A DNA stretch of 64,000 bases from Mesorhizobium sp. Z1-4 (GTDB taxonomy: Bacteria > Pseudomonadota > Alphaproteobacteria > Rhizobiales > Rhizobiaceae), in contig NZ_RCIO01000002.1 of the NCBI RefSeq assembly GCF_004000235.1, positions 846,803 through 910,802 on the forward strand, in the 5' to 3' direction. A model generated the notes under the pieces. The model ran no database searches. It saw nothing but the letters and a program-made list of their open reading frames with translations, and was not told where the DNA came from. Made by a program: the position numbers and the translations under genes. Positions 18,913-28,230 of the stretch are shown here, piece after piece; position 1 is the stretch's first letter, and every line of letters begins with the position of its first letter.

Positions 18913-21297
18913 ATGGCGATGGTTGATGTTCGCAGTCTAGCCGAAGTCGAACTCAGGGCGCGCGAGCGGCTGCGCCGCAACAAAAGCCAGATCGAATATT
19001 CGCTGGAGCAGATCGCCGACGGCAATCCGCTGGCAGCGGAAACGCAACCTTTCCGGCGTCTGGAGCGCATCCAGACAAAAGCCGGCGTGACGCGCGACGA
19101 AGCCGAAATGATGTCGGTTGCGATCGAAGCGACGGCGCGGCAGCCGCGGGCGCGGGGAGCGAAACGCGCCAAGGCGGGCGGGCCGGAGGTCATACGCGGG
19201 GCGACGCTGGACTTTGTCGGCGTGGCGTTTCTGGAGATCGGGCGGCGCGCTGCGGACGCTGTCGGGCGCATTGCGTTTCTGAACGATGCACCGCAAGGCA
19301 CCGGGTTTCTCGTCGGGCCGCGGCTCCTGCTCACCAACCACCATGTCATTGAGACCGCCGCTGCCGCGCGGCGCATGCAGGTGCAGTTCGACTATGAATA
19401 CGGCGTCGACAGGTTTGCGCTGGCTCCGTCGAACTTCTTTCTCGACCCGGGCTACTGCTTCGTTACCGACGGTATCGACGGCCTGGATTTCACGCTTATC
19501 GGCATCGGCGCGCAGCGGTCCGGCACGCGGCAGCTTGCCGAATTCGGTTATCTGCCGCTTTCGGATGCCGGCGACAAACACATGCTTGGCGAGACTGCCA
19601 ATGTGATCCAGCATCCGGACGGGCGGTACAAGGAGCTGGTGCTGCGGGAAAACCATCTGGTTGCGCGCGACGAGACGGCACAGGTGCTGCACTATGTTGC
19701 CGATACCGAGCAGGGTTCATCGGGATCGCCGGTCTTCAACAATGAATGGGAGCCGATTGCGCTGCATCACTGGGGCACCGCCTGGCGCGAGGTGATGGGC
19801 ACAGACGGCCGTCCCCTGTCGCGCGAGGTCAATGAAGGCATCCGCATCAGCGCCATTGTCACCCATCTGCAGAAGCTGCTGACGACGGGTGGGATCGAGA
19901 AGCCGGCCGTGGTGCGCGCGGCGCTGGAGATGTGGGAGCGGGCGCGGGATGGCGGGCGGTCCATGCGCACGCCCATCGGCGCGGGCTCCGATGTCTCGGG
20001 CGAAGAAAGCAGAAACGGGCCTGCCGGATCGCTGCAGTCGCGGGTCGGCGATGACGGATCGGTGACGTGGACCTTTCCGATCGAAATCACCGTGCGGGCA
20101 CCGCTGGCGGCGGCCACGCCCGACACCGCTGCCGAAATGCCGGCCGAGCCGGAGGCTGAGGCGCCGGCGGAGAGCCCCGGCGGGGCCGAACGGCGCACCT
20201 GGCGCACCGAGGAATTCGACGACCGCGGCGGCTACGAGCCGGGTTTCATTCCCGGTTTCATCGTGCCGCTGCCGACCGTTGCCAAATCGCCTTACCGGAT
20301 CGCCGAAAACCAGCTTGCCGGACCGGGCGACGACAAACACGAGCTGCCCTATCATCATTTCTCGATCGTGATGAATGCCGACCGGCGGCTGGCGTTTTTC
20401 ACCGCCGTCAATATCGACGGCAAACGCATCAAGGCGGTGAAACGCGGTACCAAGACCGTGACCAGCGACCCCAGCCTGTCGCAGCTCGGCGTGGAACGCA
20501 TCGCGGCCGAGGGCGCGGAGGCGAGCGACGATTTCCGTCCCGACCGGCGCGTGCTCGAATCCGAGCGAATGGACCGGCCCTTCTACGAGAAGCAGGTGGT
20601 GCCTGGGTTCCCCGACCCCTCGGCGCGCGACCGTATTGCGCGCATGTTCCAGAAGGGCCACATCGTGCTGCGCGGCGACCCCGCCTGGGGCAGCGACGAG
20701 GAGGCGCTTGCCGCCGAGCGCGACACGTTCTTCTACACCAACGCCGCGCCGCAGGTCGGCTTCTTCAATCAGGGCAGCGACCTGGACCGGCCTGGTTCCA
20801 AGGGAAAGCTGCGCTGGCGGGCGGTGGAAACCTATGTGCTGCGCAACGCGGTGACGATGAAAAGCCGGATCTCGGTGTTTGCCGGGCCTATATTCGCCAA
20901 GGACGACCCCGAATACAGGTTCGGCGCGCAAGTGCCGATGCGGTTCTGGAAGATCGCGGTGTGGAACGACGGCGGAACGCTTCGGTCGATCGCGCTGATC
21001 GCCGACCAGCGGCCGGTACTGAAGGTCATGCCGGAGCGGATCGCGGACGGGGCCGAGGCGTTCGGCGACGATGAGGAACTGGCGCGCGTCTCCGAGTTTC
21101 TGGCGACCGTGGCGGAGGTGGAGAAGGCGACGGGGCTCGACTTCGGAGATATCGTGCGCGACGGCGATATCCGGGCAGGGGCGGAAAGCGCCGCCGCGGT
21201 GACGCTCAAAGCCACCGACCTCAAACGGCGGGCGCGAAAGCCGGCGAAAAAGAGCACGGCGGCAAGTCGCAGGAAGCCGGCAAGGCGCAAAAGCTAG
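18913..21297 (+). CDS. Trypsin-like serine protease fused to NUC-type DNA/RNA endonuclease
   Basis: A 794-residue fusion. Residues 1-90 are helical and charged. Residues ~95-320 form a trypsin-like domain with LLTNHHVI (catalytic His144), LDFTLI (Asp192) and QGSSGSPV (Ser270). A Pro/Ala/Glu-rich linker covers ~395-430. Residues ~475-740 match the DNA/RNA non-specific endonuclease fold, with FQKGHIVLRGDPAWG (His583 as general base) and FFYTNAAPQVGFFNQG (Asn610 and Asn619, metal and active-site region). The usual DRGH is QKGH here. The C-terminal tail is Lys/Arg-rich. No signal peptide is seen, so both enzymes would be cytoplasmic unless exported by another route. The gene stands alone on this strand. 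Confidence 0.88.
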   Translation: MAMVDVRSLAEVELRARERLRRNKSQIEYSLEQIADGNPLAAETQPFRRLERIQTKAGVTRDEAEMMSVAIEATARQPRARGAKRAKAGGPEVIRGATLDFVGVAFLEIGRRAADAVGRIAFLNDAPQGTGFLVGPRLLLTNHHVIETAAAARRMQVQFDYEYGVDRFALAPSNFFLDPGYCFVTDGIDGLDFTLIGIGAQRSGTRQLAEFGYLPLSDAGDKHMLGETANVIQHPDGRYKELVLRENHLVARDETAQVLHYVADTEQGSSGSPVFNNEWEPIALHHWGTAWREVMGTDGRPLSREVNEGIRISAIVTHLQKLLTTGGIEKPAVVRAALEMWERARDGGRSMRTPIGAGSDVSGEESRNGPAGSLQSRVGDDGSVTWTFPIEITVRAPLAAATPDTAAEMPAEPEAEAPAESPGGAERRTWRTEEFDDRGGYEPGFIPGFIVPLPTVAKSPYRIAENQLAGPGDDKHELPYHHFSIVMNADRRLAFFTAVNIDGKRIKAVKRGTKTVTSDPSLSQLGVERIAAEGAEASDDFRPDRRVLESERMDRPFYEKQVVPGFPDPSARDRIARMFQKGHIVLRGDPAWGSDEEALAAERDTFFYTNAAPQVGFFNQGSDLDRPGSKGKLRWRAVETYVLRNAVTMKSRISVFAGPIFAKDDPEYRFGAQVPMRFWKIAVWNDGGTLRSIALIADQRPVLKVMPERIADGAEAFGDDEELARVSEFLATVAEVEKATGLDFGDIVRDGDIRAGAESAAAVTLKATDLKRRARKPAKKSTAASRRKPARRKS

Positions 21298-21428
21298 CTG
21301 CCGTTGCATTGCGGTGCGATGCGGCTGGGCGCCACGGTATCGCGCCACTGGCCAGCCTGTTAGCCTGGCGGCGTAACCGGCATGTTCCGGTGCGCCGCGG
21401 CGCGCCTGTGCCGGCGCGGAGGAGCATG

Positions 21429-21797
21429 ATGGGAAAGCGCAGCGCCGAGGTCGATGCCTGGATGGCCGCGTATGACAACCCGCAGAAGCCGGTCGTGGAG
21501 GCCGTGCGGCGCGTGATGCTCGATGCGGACACGCGTCTCGGCGAGACCATCAAGTGGCAAGCGCCGACCTTTGTCTACAAGGGCAATCTGGCGTCGTTTT
21601 TTCCGAAGGCCAAGAAACACGCAACGCTGATGTTTCACACCGGCGCGTCTCTCGCGGCAGCGGGCGATTTTCCTTCGCTCGAAGGCGAAGGGGCGACGTC
21701 ACGCGCGATGAAGTTCGCGGATGTCGACGATGTCGATGCCAAGGCAGGCGAACTTCGGGCGATCGTCAAAGCCTGGTGCGATGCAAGAGACGGCTGA
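21429..21797 (+). CDS. DUF1801 domain protein
   Basis: A 122-residue protein with the DUF1801/YdhG-like pattern: VDAWMAAYDNPQKPVVEAVRRVMLDADTRLGETIKWQAPTFVYKGNLASFFPKAKKHATLMFHTGA. The fold has been solved for relatives but no reaction is established. AGGAG fits the ATG at 21429 better than the ATG at 21426. No operon partner is evident. The next gene starts 128 bases downstream. Confidence 0.85.
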   Translation: MGKRSAEVDAWMAAYDNPQKPVVEAVRRVMLDADTRLGETIKWQAPTFVYKGNLASFFPKAKKHATLMFHTGASLAAAGDFPSLEGEGATSRAMKFADVDDVDAKAGELRAIVKAWCDARDG

Positions 21798-21925
21798 GCG
21801 CGCGCCCAGGGTGGACGATGGCGACGACCGTGCCGCACGCCGACTTGCGCGGCTTGATCTTGCCGCATATCCGGTCTTGATTGACAGAGCGGCGATCGGC
21901 GCCGCGGCGGAAGCAGGAAAATCAT

Positions 21926-22828
21926 ATGCGTTGGCGCGGACGGCGGGAAAGCAGCAATATCGAAGACCGGAGAGGCCAGTCGTCAGGGCTTCCCGGCGGT
22001 TTCGGGCGCGGCGGCACGCGGATGCGGCTTCCGACCGGGCGCGGCGGCGGCGGTATCAGTTTCACCGGGCTGATCATCATCGTCGTCGTCTTTTTCGGCC
22101 TGCGCGCAATCGGCATCGACCCGCTGGCCATGCTGGGTGGCGGGCAGGGCGGTGGCGGCCAGTTCGCGCAGGAGGAAGGCACGCAGGCCTCCGACGACAT
22201 GCGCAAATTCGTGGCTGTGGTTCTGGGCGAAACCGAAAATGTCTGGAACGGGGTCTTCAGGGCAGAGGGCGCGACCTATCGCGAGCCGACGCTGACGCTG
22301 TTTTCGGGGCAGGTGCGTTCCGCCTGCGGCTTCGCCTCTTCGGCCTCGGGGCCATTCTATTGTCCGGGCGACAGCAAGATCTATCTCGATACGACCTTTT
22401 TCGACCAGCTGGCGCGCCAGTTCGGCGCCGCGGGCGATTTCGCGCAGGCTTATGTGATTGCGCATGAGGTCGGCCACCATGTGCAGAACCTGATCGGCGT
22501 TTTGCCGCGGTTCAACGAGATGCGCCAGCGCATGAGCCAGGCCGAGGCCAATGCGATGTCGATGCGGGTCGAGCTCCAGGCCGACTGCTTTGCCGGTGTG
22601 TGGGCGCATTTCACGGATCGCGAGGGGCTGCTTGAGGCCGGCGACATCGAGGAAGCGCTGAATGCCGCCAGGCAGATCGGCGACGACACGCTGCAGCGGC
22701 GCACGCAAGGCTATGTCGTGCCGGAGAGCTTCAACCACGGCACCTCGGAGCAGCGCCAGACCTGGTTCGCGAACGGGTTCAGGGGCGGCAAACTCTCCGA
22801 TTGCGACACGTTCAACAACCCGATCTGA
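21926..22828 (+). CDS. Neutral zinc metallopeptidase (YpfJ family), membrane-anchored
   Basis: A 300-residue protein of the putative neutral zinc peptidase family. A basic, Gly-rich N terminus is followed by one transmembrane segment (ISFTGLIIIVVVFFGLRAIGI, about residues 44-64). The catalytic region has YVIAHEVGHHVQN (HExxH) and, downstream, VELQADCFAGVWAH as the third-ligand region. AGGAAA five bases upstream fixes the ATG at 21926. The family is widespread with no known substrate. The peptidase domain should face the periplasm. Confidence 0.92.
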   Translation: MRWRGRRESSNIEDRRGQSSGLPGGFGRGGTRMRLPTGRGGGGISFTGLIIIVVVFFGLRAIGIDPLAMLGGGQGGGGQFAQEEGTQASDDMRKFVAVVLGETENVWNGVFRAEGATYREPTLTLFSGQVRSACGFASSASGPFYCPGDSKIYLDTTFFDQLARQFGAAGDFAQAYVIAHEVGHHVQNLIGVLPRFNEMRQRMSQAEANAMSMRVELQADCFAGVWAHFTDREGLLEAGDIEEALNAARQIGDDTLQRRTQGYVVPESFNHGTSEQRQTWFANGFRGGKLSDCDTFNNPI

Positions 22829-22967
22829 GCCATGTGCCGCGGCCGGCAAGCGCGCCTTTCCAAGGTAAACCGCTCCTAAACAGTCACTCACGGTTTCATG
22901 CAATCCGTTTAGACGGGTATTAACAGGCGCCGGGTTATGGTGGTTTCCGAAAGGCTGGGGAACGACC

Positions 22968-24602
22968 ATGCAAAAACGATCGAAGCGCTTTCTCGACAGC
23001 ACGAGCGGAAACTTTGCGATTGGCGCAAGCGTGCTTGCGGTGCCGCTTATCTTTGCCGCCGGGCTGATGGTGGACATGACGACGGTCAGCCACTCGCAGA
23101 ACGAATTGCAGCAGGCGATGGACGCGGCGGTGCTTGCCGTGGCGCGCGAAGGCGAGAACCTCTCCGACAAGCAGGCGAACGATATCGCCCGTACCTATAT
23201 TCAGGAAAACTACAATCTCGTCTTCGGCAATCTGAAGGTCATCAGGGAAGGGACCAAGGTGACCGTCGATGCAACAGCGGAGACACCGACCGCGTTCGGC
23301 GGGTTGCTCGGCTACAGCAACTGGACGGTCGAGGCACGGTCCGCCGCCGATGTCGCCTTTGCAAGCTACGAGGTCGCGCTGGTGCTCGACACGACCGGCT
23401 CCATGGCCGGCGGCAAGCTGACGGCGATGAAAGACGCCGTCGACGGCATGATCCAATCGATGACTGCCCAAATCCAGAACAAGGAACGGCTGAAGTTTTC
23501 GCTGGTGCCGTTCGCGACCTTCGTCAATGTCGGGCCGGAGCATGGGCCCAAATTCGACAAGAGTGGCAAGCAGATCGCCGGTACCGGTGCGCCGTGGCTC
23601 GACCTGAATGGTGAAAGCCCGCTGCCGCAGACGGAGCTGTCGCCTGGCGCGAGCCGCTTCCAGCTATACGAAAACATGGGCAAGAGCTGGCCGGGGTGTG
23701 TGGAGACGCGCTATCGCGGGTCGAAGGACTACGATGTCAGCGATATGGCTGCCGACCCGTCCAAGCCGGAGACGCTTTTTGTTCCGGCTTTCAGTATCGA
23801 TGAACCGGACGAAGGCTACGCAAACAGCTACATCACCGCAAAAGTAGACCCCCTGGACATGTCCGTCGCGGCCAAGAAAGAGAAGTGGAGCAAGTATGGC
23901 GTCAAGACCAATGACAAAGGCGAACCGCTGCTTGGTGGGTTGCTCGACGGCATAACCGGGCTGGTCGGTCTCGGCGGTTCCGATCCGAAACTGAAAAAGG
24001 TGAAAATCGACGACGGGCCGTCGATCTATGCCGGAATGAACAAGGGGCCGGACTTTTTCTGCGACACGCAGCCGATCACCGCGCTGTCCAACAACTATCC
24101 GGATCTGCGTAGCAAGGTGAAGGCGCTCGAGGCCAAGGGCAACACCAATATCATGGAGGGTGTCGCCTGGGGAACCAGGGTGCTTTCGCCTGGCGAGCCC
24201 TTCGGCCAGGCGCAACCGAAATCCAAGTCAGGCATCGAAAAGATCATGGTGGTGCTGACCGACGGCTCGAATACGCTTGGCGTCAATTCAAGAGATCTCG
24301 GCTCAGAGTATTCCAGTGTCGGCTACCTCGTCGATGGCAGGCTCGGCACACTGACGCCGAGCGGAGCTGCCACCAATACGGCCATGAACGAGCGCACGCT
24401 CGCGGCCTGCGATTACGCCAAAAAAGAGGGCATCGAAATCTACACGATCCGGCTTGAAGAGCCGGACGTGAAAACCGGGACCATGCTGCAGCAATGCGCC
24501 ACCTCGCCGGCCCACTTCTTCGACGCGCCGTCGCGTGCGCAGCTCGACGAGGTCTTCGAGGAAATCAGGGAACGCGTCGTGAGGCTGCGTCTGGCGTCCT
24601 GA
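22968..24602 (+). CDS. TadG-like pilus-assembly protein with von Willebrand factor A domain
   Basis: A 544-residue protein. The N terminus has the TadE/TadG-like membrane segment GNFAIGASVLAVPLIFAAGLMVDM and FSHSQ-like processing context (SHSQNELQQAMDAAVLAV). The VWA domain starts at EVALVLDTTGSMAGGKL (MIDAS Asp-x-Thr-Gly-Ser) and includes KIMVVLTDGSNTLG. In Flp/Tad systems TadG anchors the pilus machinery in the envelope, but no other tad gene is nearby, so this is an isolated member. A terminator follows. Confidence 0.9.
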   Translation: MQKRSKRFLDSTSGNFAIGASVLAVPLIFAAGLMVDMTTVSHSQNELQQAMDAAVLAVAREGENLSDKQANDIARTYIQENYNLVFGNLKVIREGTKVTVDATAETPTAFGGLLGYSNWTVEARSAADVAFASYEVALVLDTTGSMAGGKLTAMKDAVDGMIQSMTAQIQNKERLKFSLVPFATFVNVGPEHGPKFDKSGKQIAGTGAPWLDLNGESPLPQTELSPGASRFQLYENMGKSWPGCVETRYRGSKDYDVSDMAADPSKPETLFVPAFSIDEPDEGYANSYITAKVDPLDMSVAAKKEKWSKYGVKTNDKGEPLLGGLLDGITGLVGLGGSDPKLKKVKIDDGPSIYAGMNKGPDFFCDTQPITALSNNYPDLRSKVKALEAKGNTNIMEGVAWGTRVLSPGEPFGQAQPKSKSGIEKIMVVLTDGSNTLGVNSRDLGSEYSSVGYLVDGRLGTLTPSGAATNTAMNERTLAACDYAKKEGIEIYTIRLEEPDVKTGTMLQQCATSPAHFFDAPSRAQLDEVFEEIRERVVRLRLAS

Positions 24603-24626
24603 CGGACACGGATATGACTTGCGGAT

Positions 24627-24656
24627 AGGGCGGCCCAGTGCCGCCCTTTCCATTTT
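24627..24656 (+). terminator. Rho-independent terminator after the TadG-like gene
   Basis: An 8-bp stem AGGGCGGC / GCCGCCCT (24627-24634 with 24640-24647) has loop CCAGT and is followed by TTCCATTTT. It lies between two convergent genes. Confidence 0.75.
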
Positions 24657-24673
24657 GCAAGCGGGTTGGCCGC

Positions 24674-25078
24674 CTATTCACCCCAGCCGGCGATAACCGC
24701 GTCAGCCTCGAACTCGACCAGCCATTCCGGGTTCACGAAACGATTGATGGCCATGATCGTATCGACGGGCCGCACATCGCGGAAATATTCCTTGCGGACG
24801 TCAATCGCGGCTTTCCAGTTGTCGATGTCGGTCAGAATGACTCGCGTACGGACGACGTCATGCAGGCCCGAGCCTGCGCGCTCGAGCGCATCCTTGATGA
24901 TCTCGATGCACTGCCGCGTCTGGGCGGCGACATCGCCAACGCCGACGGTCTTGCCGTCGGCACCCACCGGAGCCGTACCGCCTATCGAAATGAACGGGCC
25001 GACACGCACAGCGCGCGAGAAGCCCACAACGGCCTCCATCGGGTTGCCGTTGGAAATCAGTTCCCTGTCGTATTTCAT
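24674..25078 (-). CDS. RidA family protein (Rid deaminase-like)
   Basis: A 134-residue trimeric-type protein of the RidA/YjgF family: AVGFSRAVRVGPFISIGGTAPVG, DVAAQTRQCIEIIKDALERAGSGLHDVVRTRVILTD (the Arg that binds the substrate carboxylate is in the VRTRV region) and ANPEWLVEFEADAVI-like C terminus. RidA proteins hydrolyse reactive enamine/imine intermediates. GGAGGA seven bases before the ATG at 25078 supports this start. It lies 70 bases downstream of the carA stop on the same strand and may be co-transcribed with it. Confidence 0.92.
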   Translation of the reverse strand: MKYDRELISNGNPMEAVVGFSRAVRVGPFISIGGTAPVGADGKTVGVGDVAAQTRQCIEIIKDALERAGSGLHDVVRTRVILTDIDNWKAAIDVRKEYFRDVRPVDTIMAINRFVNPEWLVEFEADAVIAGWGE

Positions 25079-25148
25079 GCCTCGATCCTCCACACCTGCC
25101 GCAGCAGAATGCGTGGACGGAGGGCTGGCTGGCAATCGCGCTTGGGCG

Positions 25149-26351
25149 CTAGCGCTCGGCCAGCGCCGGCTCGCCCTGGCGCTCGCGGATCAGGTTGGCG
25201 AAGCGCCGGAACAGGTAATGCGAATCCTGCGGGCCGGGGGAGGCTTCCGGGTGGTGCTGTACCGAAAAGACCGGCTTGCCGGTGACGCGCAGACCACAAT
25301 TCGAACCGTCGAACAGGGACACATGCGTGGCTTCCACGCCTTCGGGCAGGGTATCCTTGTCGACCGCGAAGCCGTGGTTCATCGACACGATTTCCACCTT
25401 GCCGGTGGTGAAGTCCTTCACCGGGTGATTGGCGCCGTGATGGCCCTGATGCATCTTCACCGTGGAAGCGCCGAGCGCCAGGGCGAGCATCTGGTGGCCA
25501 AGGCAGATGCCGAACACCGGAATGCCGGTCGCGATGAGGTCCTTGATCACCGGTACTGCATATTCGCCGGTGGCGGCGGGATCGCCGGGGCCGTTCGACA
25601 GGAAAATACCGTCGGGCTGCAATGCCAGGATATCGGCGGCCGGGGTTTTGGCCGGCACGACGGTGACCCTGGCGCCGAGATTGGACAAGAGGCGCAGGAT
25701 GTTGCGCTTCACGCCATAATCGATGGCGACCACATGGAAGGAAGCCGCGTCCTGCCTGCCGTAGCCGGCTTCAAGCGTCCATGGCTTTTCTTCCCATTGC
25801 GACGACTGGCCGGAGGTGACCTCCCTGGCGAGGTCGAGGCCGACGAGGCCCGACCACGCGGCCGCCTTGCGCTTCAGGTCCTCGACGTCGAACGAACCGT
25901 CGGGTGCATGGGCGATGACGGCGTTGGGCATGCCCTTTTCGCGGATGAGCGCGGTGAGCGCCCGCGTGTCGATGCCGGATAGCGCGACAATGCCGCGGCG
26001 CTTGAGCCAGGCATCGAGATGGCCGGCGGAACGGAAGTTCGACGGGCCGCTGACATCGGCCTTGAAAATCGCACCCACCGCTCCGGCGCGCGCGGCCGGG
26101 TTCAAATCCTCGATATCATCGTCATTGGCGCCGACATTGCCGATATGCGGGAAAGTGAAGGTGACAATCTGGCCGGCATAGGAGGGGTCGGTGAGGATTT
26201 CCTGGTAGCCGGTGAGCGCGGTGTTGAAGCAGACTTCGCCAATCGCCTCGCCCTCTGCGCCGAGGCCGCGGCCCTCGATCACCGTGCCGTCGGCCAATAC
26301 CAGAAGCGCGGTCGCGCGGGTGGCTCCCCAGGGTGCGGTGTGGTCGGTCAT
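25149..26351 (-). CDS. carA: Carbamoyl-phosphate synthase small subunit
   Basis: A 400-residue glutamine amidotransferase subunit that releases ammonia for CarB. The N-terminal small-chain domain includes [16 protein letters not shown] and [28 protein letters not shown]. The class I glutaminase domain has [15 protein letters not shown] with the nucleophile Cys, and [11 protein letters not shown] with the catalytic His and Glu. GGAGA eight bases before the ATG at 26351 decides the start against an in-frame extension to 26486. It is separated from carB by 22.7 kb. Confidence 0.98.
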   Translation of the reverse strand: MTDHTAPWGATRATALLVLADGTVIEGRGLGAEGEAIGEVCFNTALTGYQEILTDPSYAGQIVTFTFPHIGNVGANDDDIEDLNPAARAGAVGAIFKADVSGPSNFRSAGHLDAWLKRRGIVALSGIDTRALTALIREKGMPNAVIAHAPDGSFDVEDLKRKAAAWSGLVGLDLAREVTSGQSSQWEEKPWTLEAGYGRQDAASFHVVAIDYGVKRNILRLLSNLGARVTVVPAKTPAADILALQPDGIFLSNGPGDPAATGEYAVPVIKDLIATGIPVFGICLGHQMLALALGASTVKMHQGHHGANHPVKDFTTGKVEIVSMNHGFAVDKDTLPEGVEATHVSLFDGSNCGLRVTGKPVFSVQHHPEASPGPQDSHYLFRRFANLIRERQGEPALAER

Positions 26352-26482
26352 GGCGTTTCTCCGGTGGTCCGGGCGAGGGGCTTGAAAACGGTTCGTCTTT
26401 GGCCATATAGGCGTCGACACACGTGCGCTCGCCATTCGGTCGATCGTTTGCGCCTGCGGTGTAAAGGCTTTCAAAGGCGCGG

Positions 26483-26511
26483 ACAATAGGTAACCGAAAC
26501 GGGCCGGTCAA
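26483..26511 (-). promoter_or_regulatory. Sigma-70 type promoter for carA
   Basis: Read on the minus strand there is TTGACC, a 17-base spacer and TATTGT. The predicted transcript start is near 26476, giving a leader of about 125 bases before carA. Confidence 0.65.
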
Positions 26512-26636
26512 TGTGGACAAATGCGTTCGCGCGATTTTACGAAGATATTCAAAATCAATAGCTTAGCGGCAAGGAAACGATTTGCGCCCAAGACCGGCGG
26601 GCGCTATCCTGCGCGCGAGGCAGGGAGTATTCGGCC

Positions 26637-27086
26637 ATGCGCGATGACATCGCGAAGGCATTGAAAGACGCCATCAAGCAGCAAGACAAGCACCGCGTTT
26701 CGACATTGCGCCTGATTCAGACCGCGATTCAGGACCGCGATATCGCCAACCGCGGAGCGGGCAAGGACCCGATCAGCGAAACGGAGATCGCGGCGGTGCT
26801 GCTGACGATGGTCAAGCAGCGCAAGGAATCGGCGCGCCTCTATGAAGAAGGCGGCCGGCTTGAGCTTGCCCAGCAGGAGCTGGACGAGATCGACATCATT
26901 CGCGGCTTCCTGCCCAAGCAGCTTTCCGATGCCGACATGCAGCGGTTGTGCGCCCAGGTGGTGCACGAGATCGGCGGTGGCGGACTGCGCGACATGGGCC
27001 GCTGCATGAACGAGCTGAAGGCCAAATATCCGGGCCAGATGGATTTCGGCAAGGCGAGCGGGATCGTCAAAGACCTGCTGCGCTAG
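26637..27086 (+). CDS. yqeY: GatB/YqeY domain protein
   Basis: A 149-residue protein of the GatB/YqeY family: MRDDIAKALKDAIKQQDKHRVSTLRLIQTAIQDRDI, then ELAQQELDEIDIIRGFLPKQLSDAD and GLRDMGRCMNELKAKYPGQMDFGKASGIVKDLL. It resembles the C-terminal tRNA-binding tail of the GatB amidotransferase but has no catalytic domain, so its role is undefined. It is divergent from carA, an arrangement I recall as common in Rhizobiales. The same neighbourhood holds dnaG and rpoD. Confidence 0.92.
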   Translation: MRDDIAKALKDAIKQQDKHRVSTLRLIQTAIQDRDIANRGAGKDPISETEIAAVLLTMVKQRKESARLYEEGGRLELAQQELDEIDIIRGFLPKQLSDADMQRLCAQVVHEIGGGGLRDMGRCMNELKAKYPGQMDFGKASGIVKDLLR

Positions 27087-27136
27087 GCAGCTGCCTTCCC
27101 CGGCTTGGCACGGGGAAACTTTCCACAACCGAATAA

Positions 27137-27162
27137 GCGGAGCCGGCATTTGCCGGCTCCGC
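27137..27162. terminator. Hairpin between convergent yqeY and PRC-barrel genes
   Basis: A perfect 12-bp stem GCGGAGCCGGCA / TGCCGGCTCCGC surrounds a two-base gap. The T tract is poor on both strands, so termination is probable but not certain. Confidence 0.6.
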
Positions 27163-27180
27163 CTGTTGTGCGAGCCGAAT

Positions 27181-27978
27181 CTATTCGAGCGGCTTCCCGC
27201 TAGCCGGCACGTCGCTCGTCTGCGTGACGTCGATACCGGCCTCGATATCGGAATAGGCAGGAGCCGCTTCCAGCGCCTCACGCGTCACGTTGAGCACGAT
27301 GCGGTCGGGAAGATTGTCTTCGCCGACGACCGGTTCATCGTCGACCGGCGGCCGGGCATAAGCGGCGCTGTCCGAACCGCCCATGGTTCCGGTCGTGCCG
27401 GTGCCGTCGGGCTCTTCGGCAGGCATCCTGGCGGCTGCCTCCGACTGCGCCTCGAGCTCGCGCCGCTTTTCCTCCTTCGTCTTCAGACCCTCGGTCTTGC
27501 CGGGGCCGAATTCGAGCGCGCTCATCGCCACGGCGACGTCCTTCTCGCCGATGCCGAGAAAACCGCCGACACCGACGAGAACGGCAATCACTTCGCCGCG
27601 CCCGTTGACGAGCACATCCGAGATATCACCGATATTGTCGCCCTTGGCGTCCACGACCGCCTTGCCTTCAAGGTCGGTGGCACGCCATGCGCCGCTTTGC
27701 GGAACAGTCACGAACGGCCCTGAAACCTCATTCCCGCCGGCAAGGGCGGTCTGCGTGCCGCTCTCTTCCATGGTTTCCGCGGGTTTCGTCGCGGCCTGTT
27801 CGGTGTCGTCGGCAGGCATGGTTTCTTCCATCGCCTGTTCACCGGCGGTGCCGGCATCCGGCTTGACGAGCAGTTCTTCCGCCTGGACCTCGGGGTCCTG
27901 CGCGGGCTGTTCCTGGGCAATCGCGGCGAACGGAATCGATACCGCCGCGAGCAAAGCCAAATAGGTGTTTCTGTTCAT
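27181..27978 (-). CDS. Exported PRC-barrel domain protein
   Basis: A 265-residue protein. A signal peptide (TYLALLAAVSIPFAAIAQ) is followed by an acidic, Glu/Ala/Pro/Thr-rich stretch to about residue 90. A PRC-barrel domain comes next (WRATDLEGKAVVDAKGDNIGDISDVLVNGRGEVIAVLVGVGGFLGIGEKDVAVAMSALEF), then a charged, probably disordered C terminus. PRC-barrels bind protein partners in the photosynthetic reaction centre and RimM, and exported forms are common in Rhizobiales without known function. AGGAGA eight bases before the ATG supports the start. Confidence 0.88.
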   Translation of the reverse strand: MNRNTYLALLAAVSIPFAAIAQEQPAQDPEVQAEELLVKPDAGTAGEQAMEETMPADDTEQAATKPAETMEESGTQTALAGGNEVSGPFVTVPQSGAWRATDLEGKAVVDAKGDNIGDISDVLVNGRGEVIAVLVGVGGFLGIGEKDVAVAMSALEFGPGKTEGLKTKEEKRRELEAQSEAAARMPAEEPDGTGTTGTMGGSDSAAYARPPVDDEPVVGEDNLPDRIVLNVTREALEAAPAYSDIEAGIDVTQTSDVPASGKPLE

Positions 27979-28230
27979 TGGATCTCTCCTTTGACGCTTC
28001 AACACCCCCCTTTGATCTGGGAATTGCGTTCCCAGGCTGCGAATTGCGCGGCTGGCTGCCGACATCGCTTCCGCCGTCACCACCTGACATCGAACTGGGA
28101 TTGCTCCGCGGGTGGCACATATGCCCGGCATCGGCTTATCGTCGCCAAGCCAAACCCCGCATTCGCAAGCGGCATTAGGCGGCGACCAATGAGGCGTATT
28201 CAAGACGTCTGTTGGGCGATCCCGCGGCAA

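Noticed and set aside
18913..21297. Calling the protease-nuclease fusion part of a known Avs or CBASS defence system
   Set aside because: No STAND ATPase, cyclase or other signature gene is adjacent, so a named system cannot be supported.
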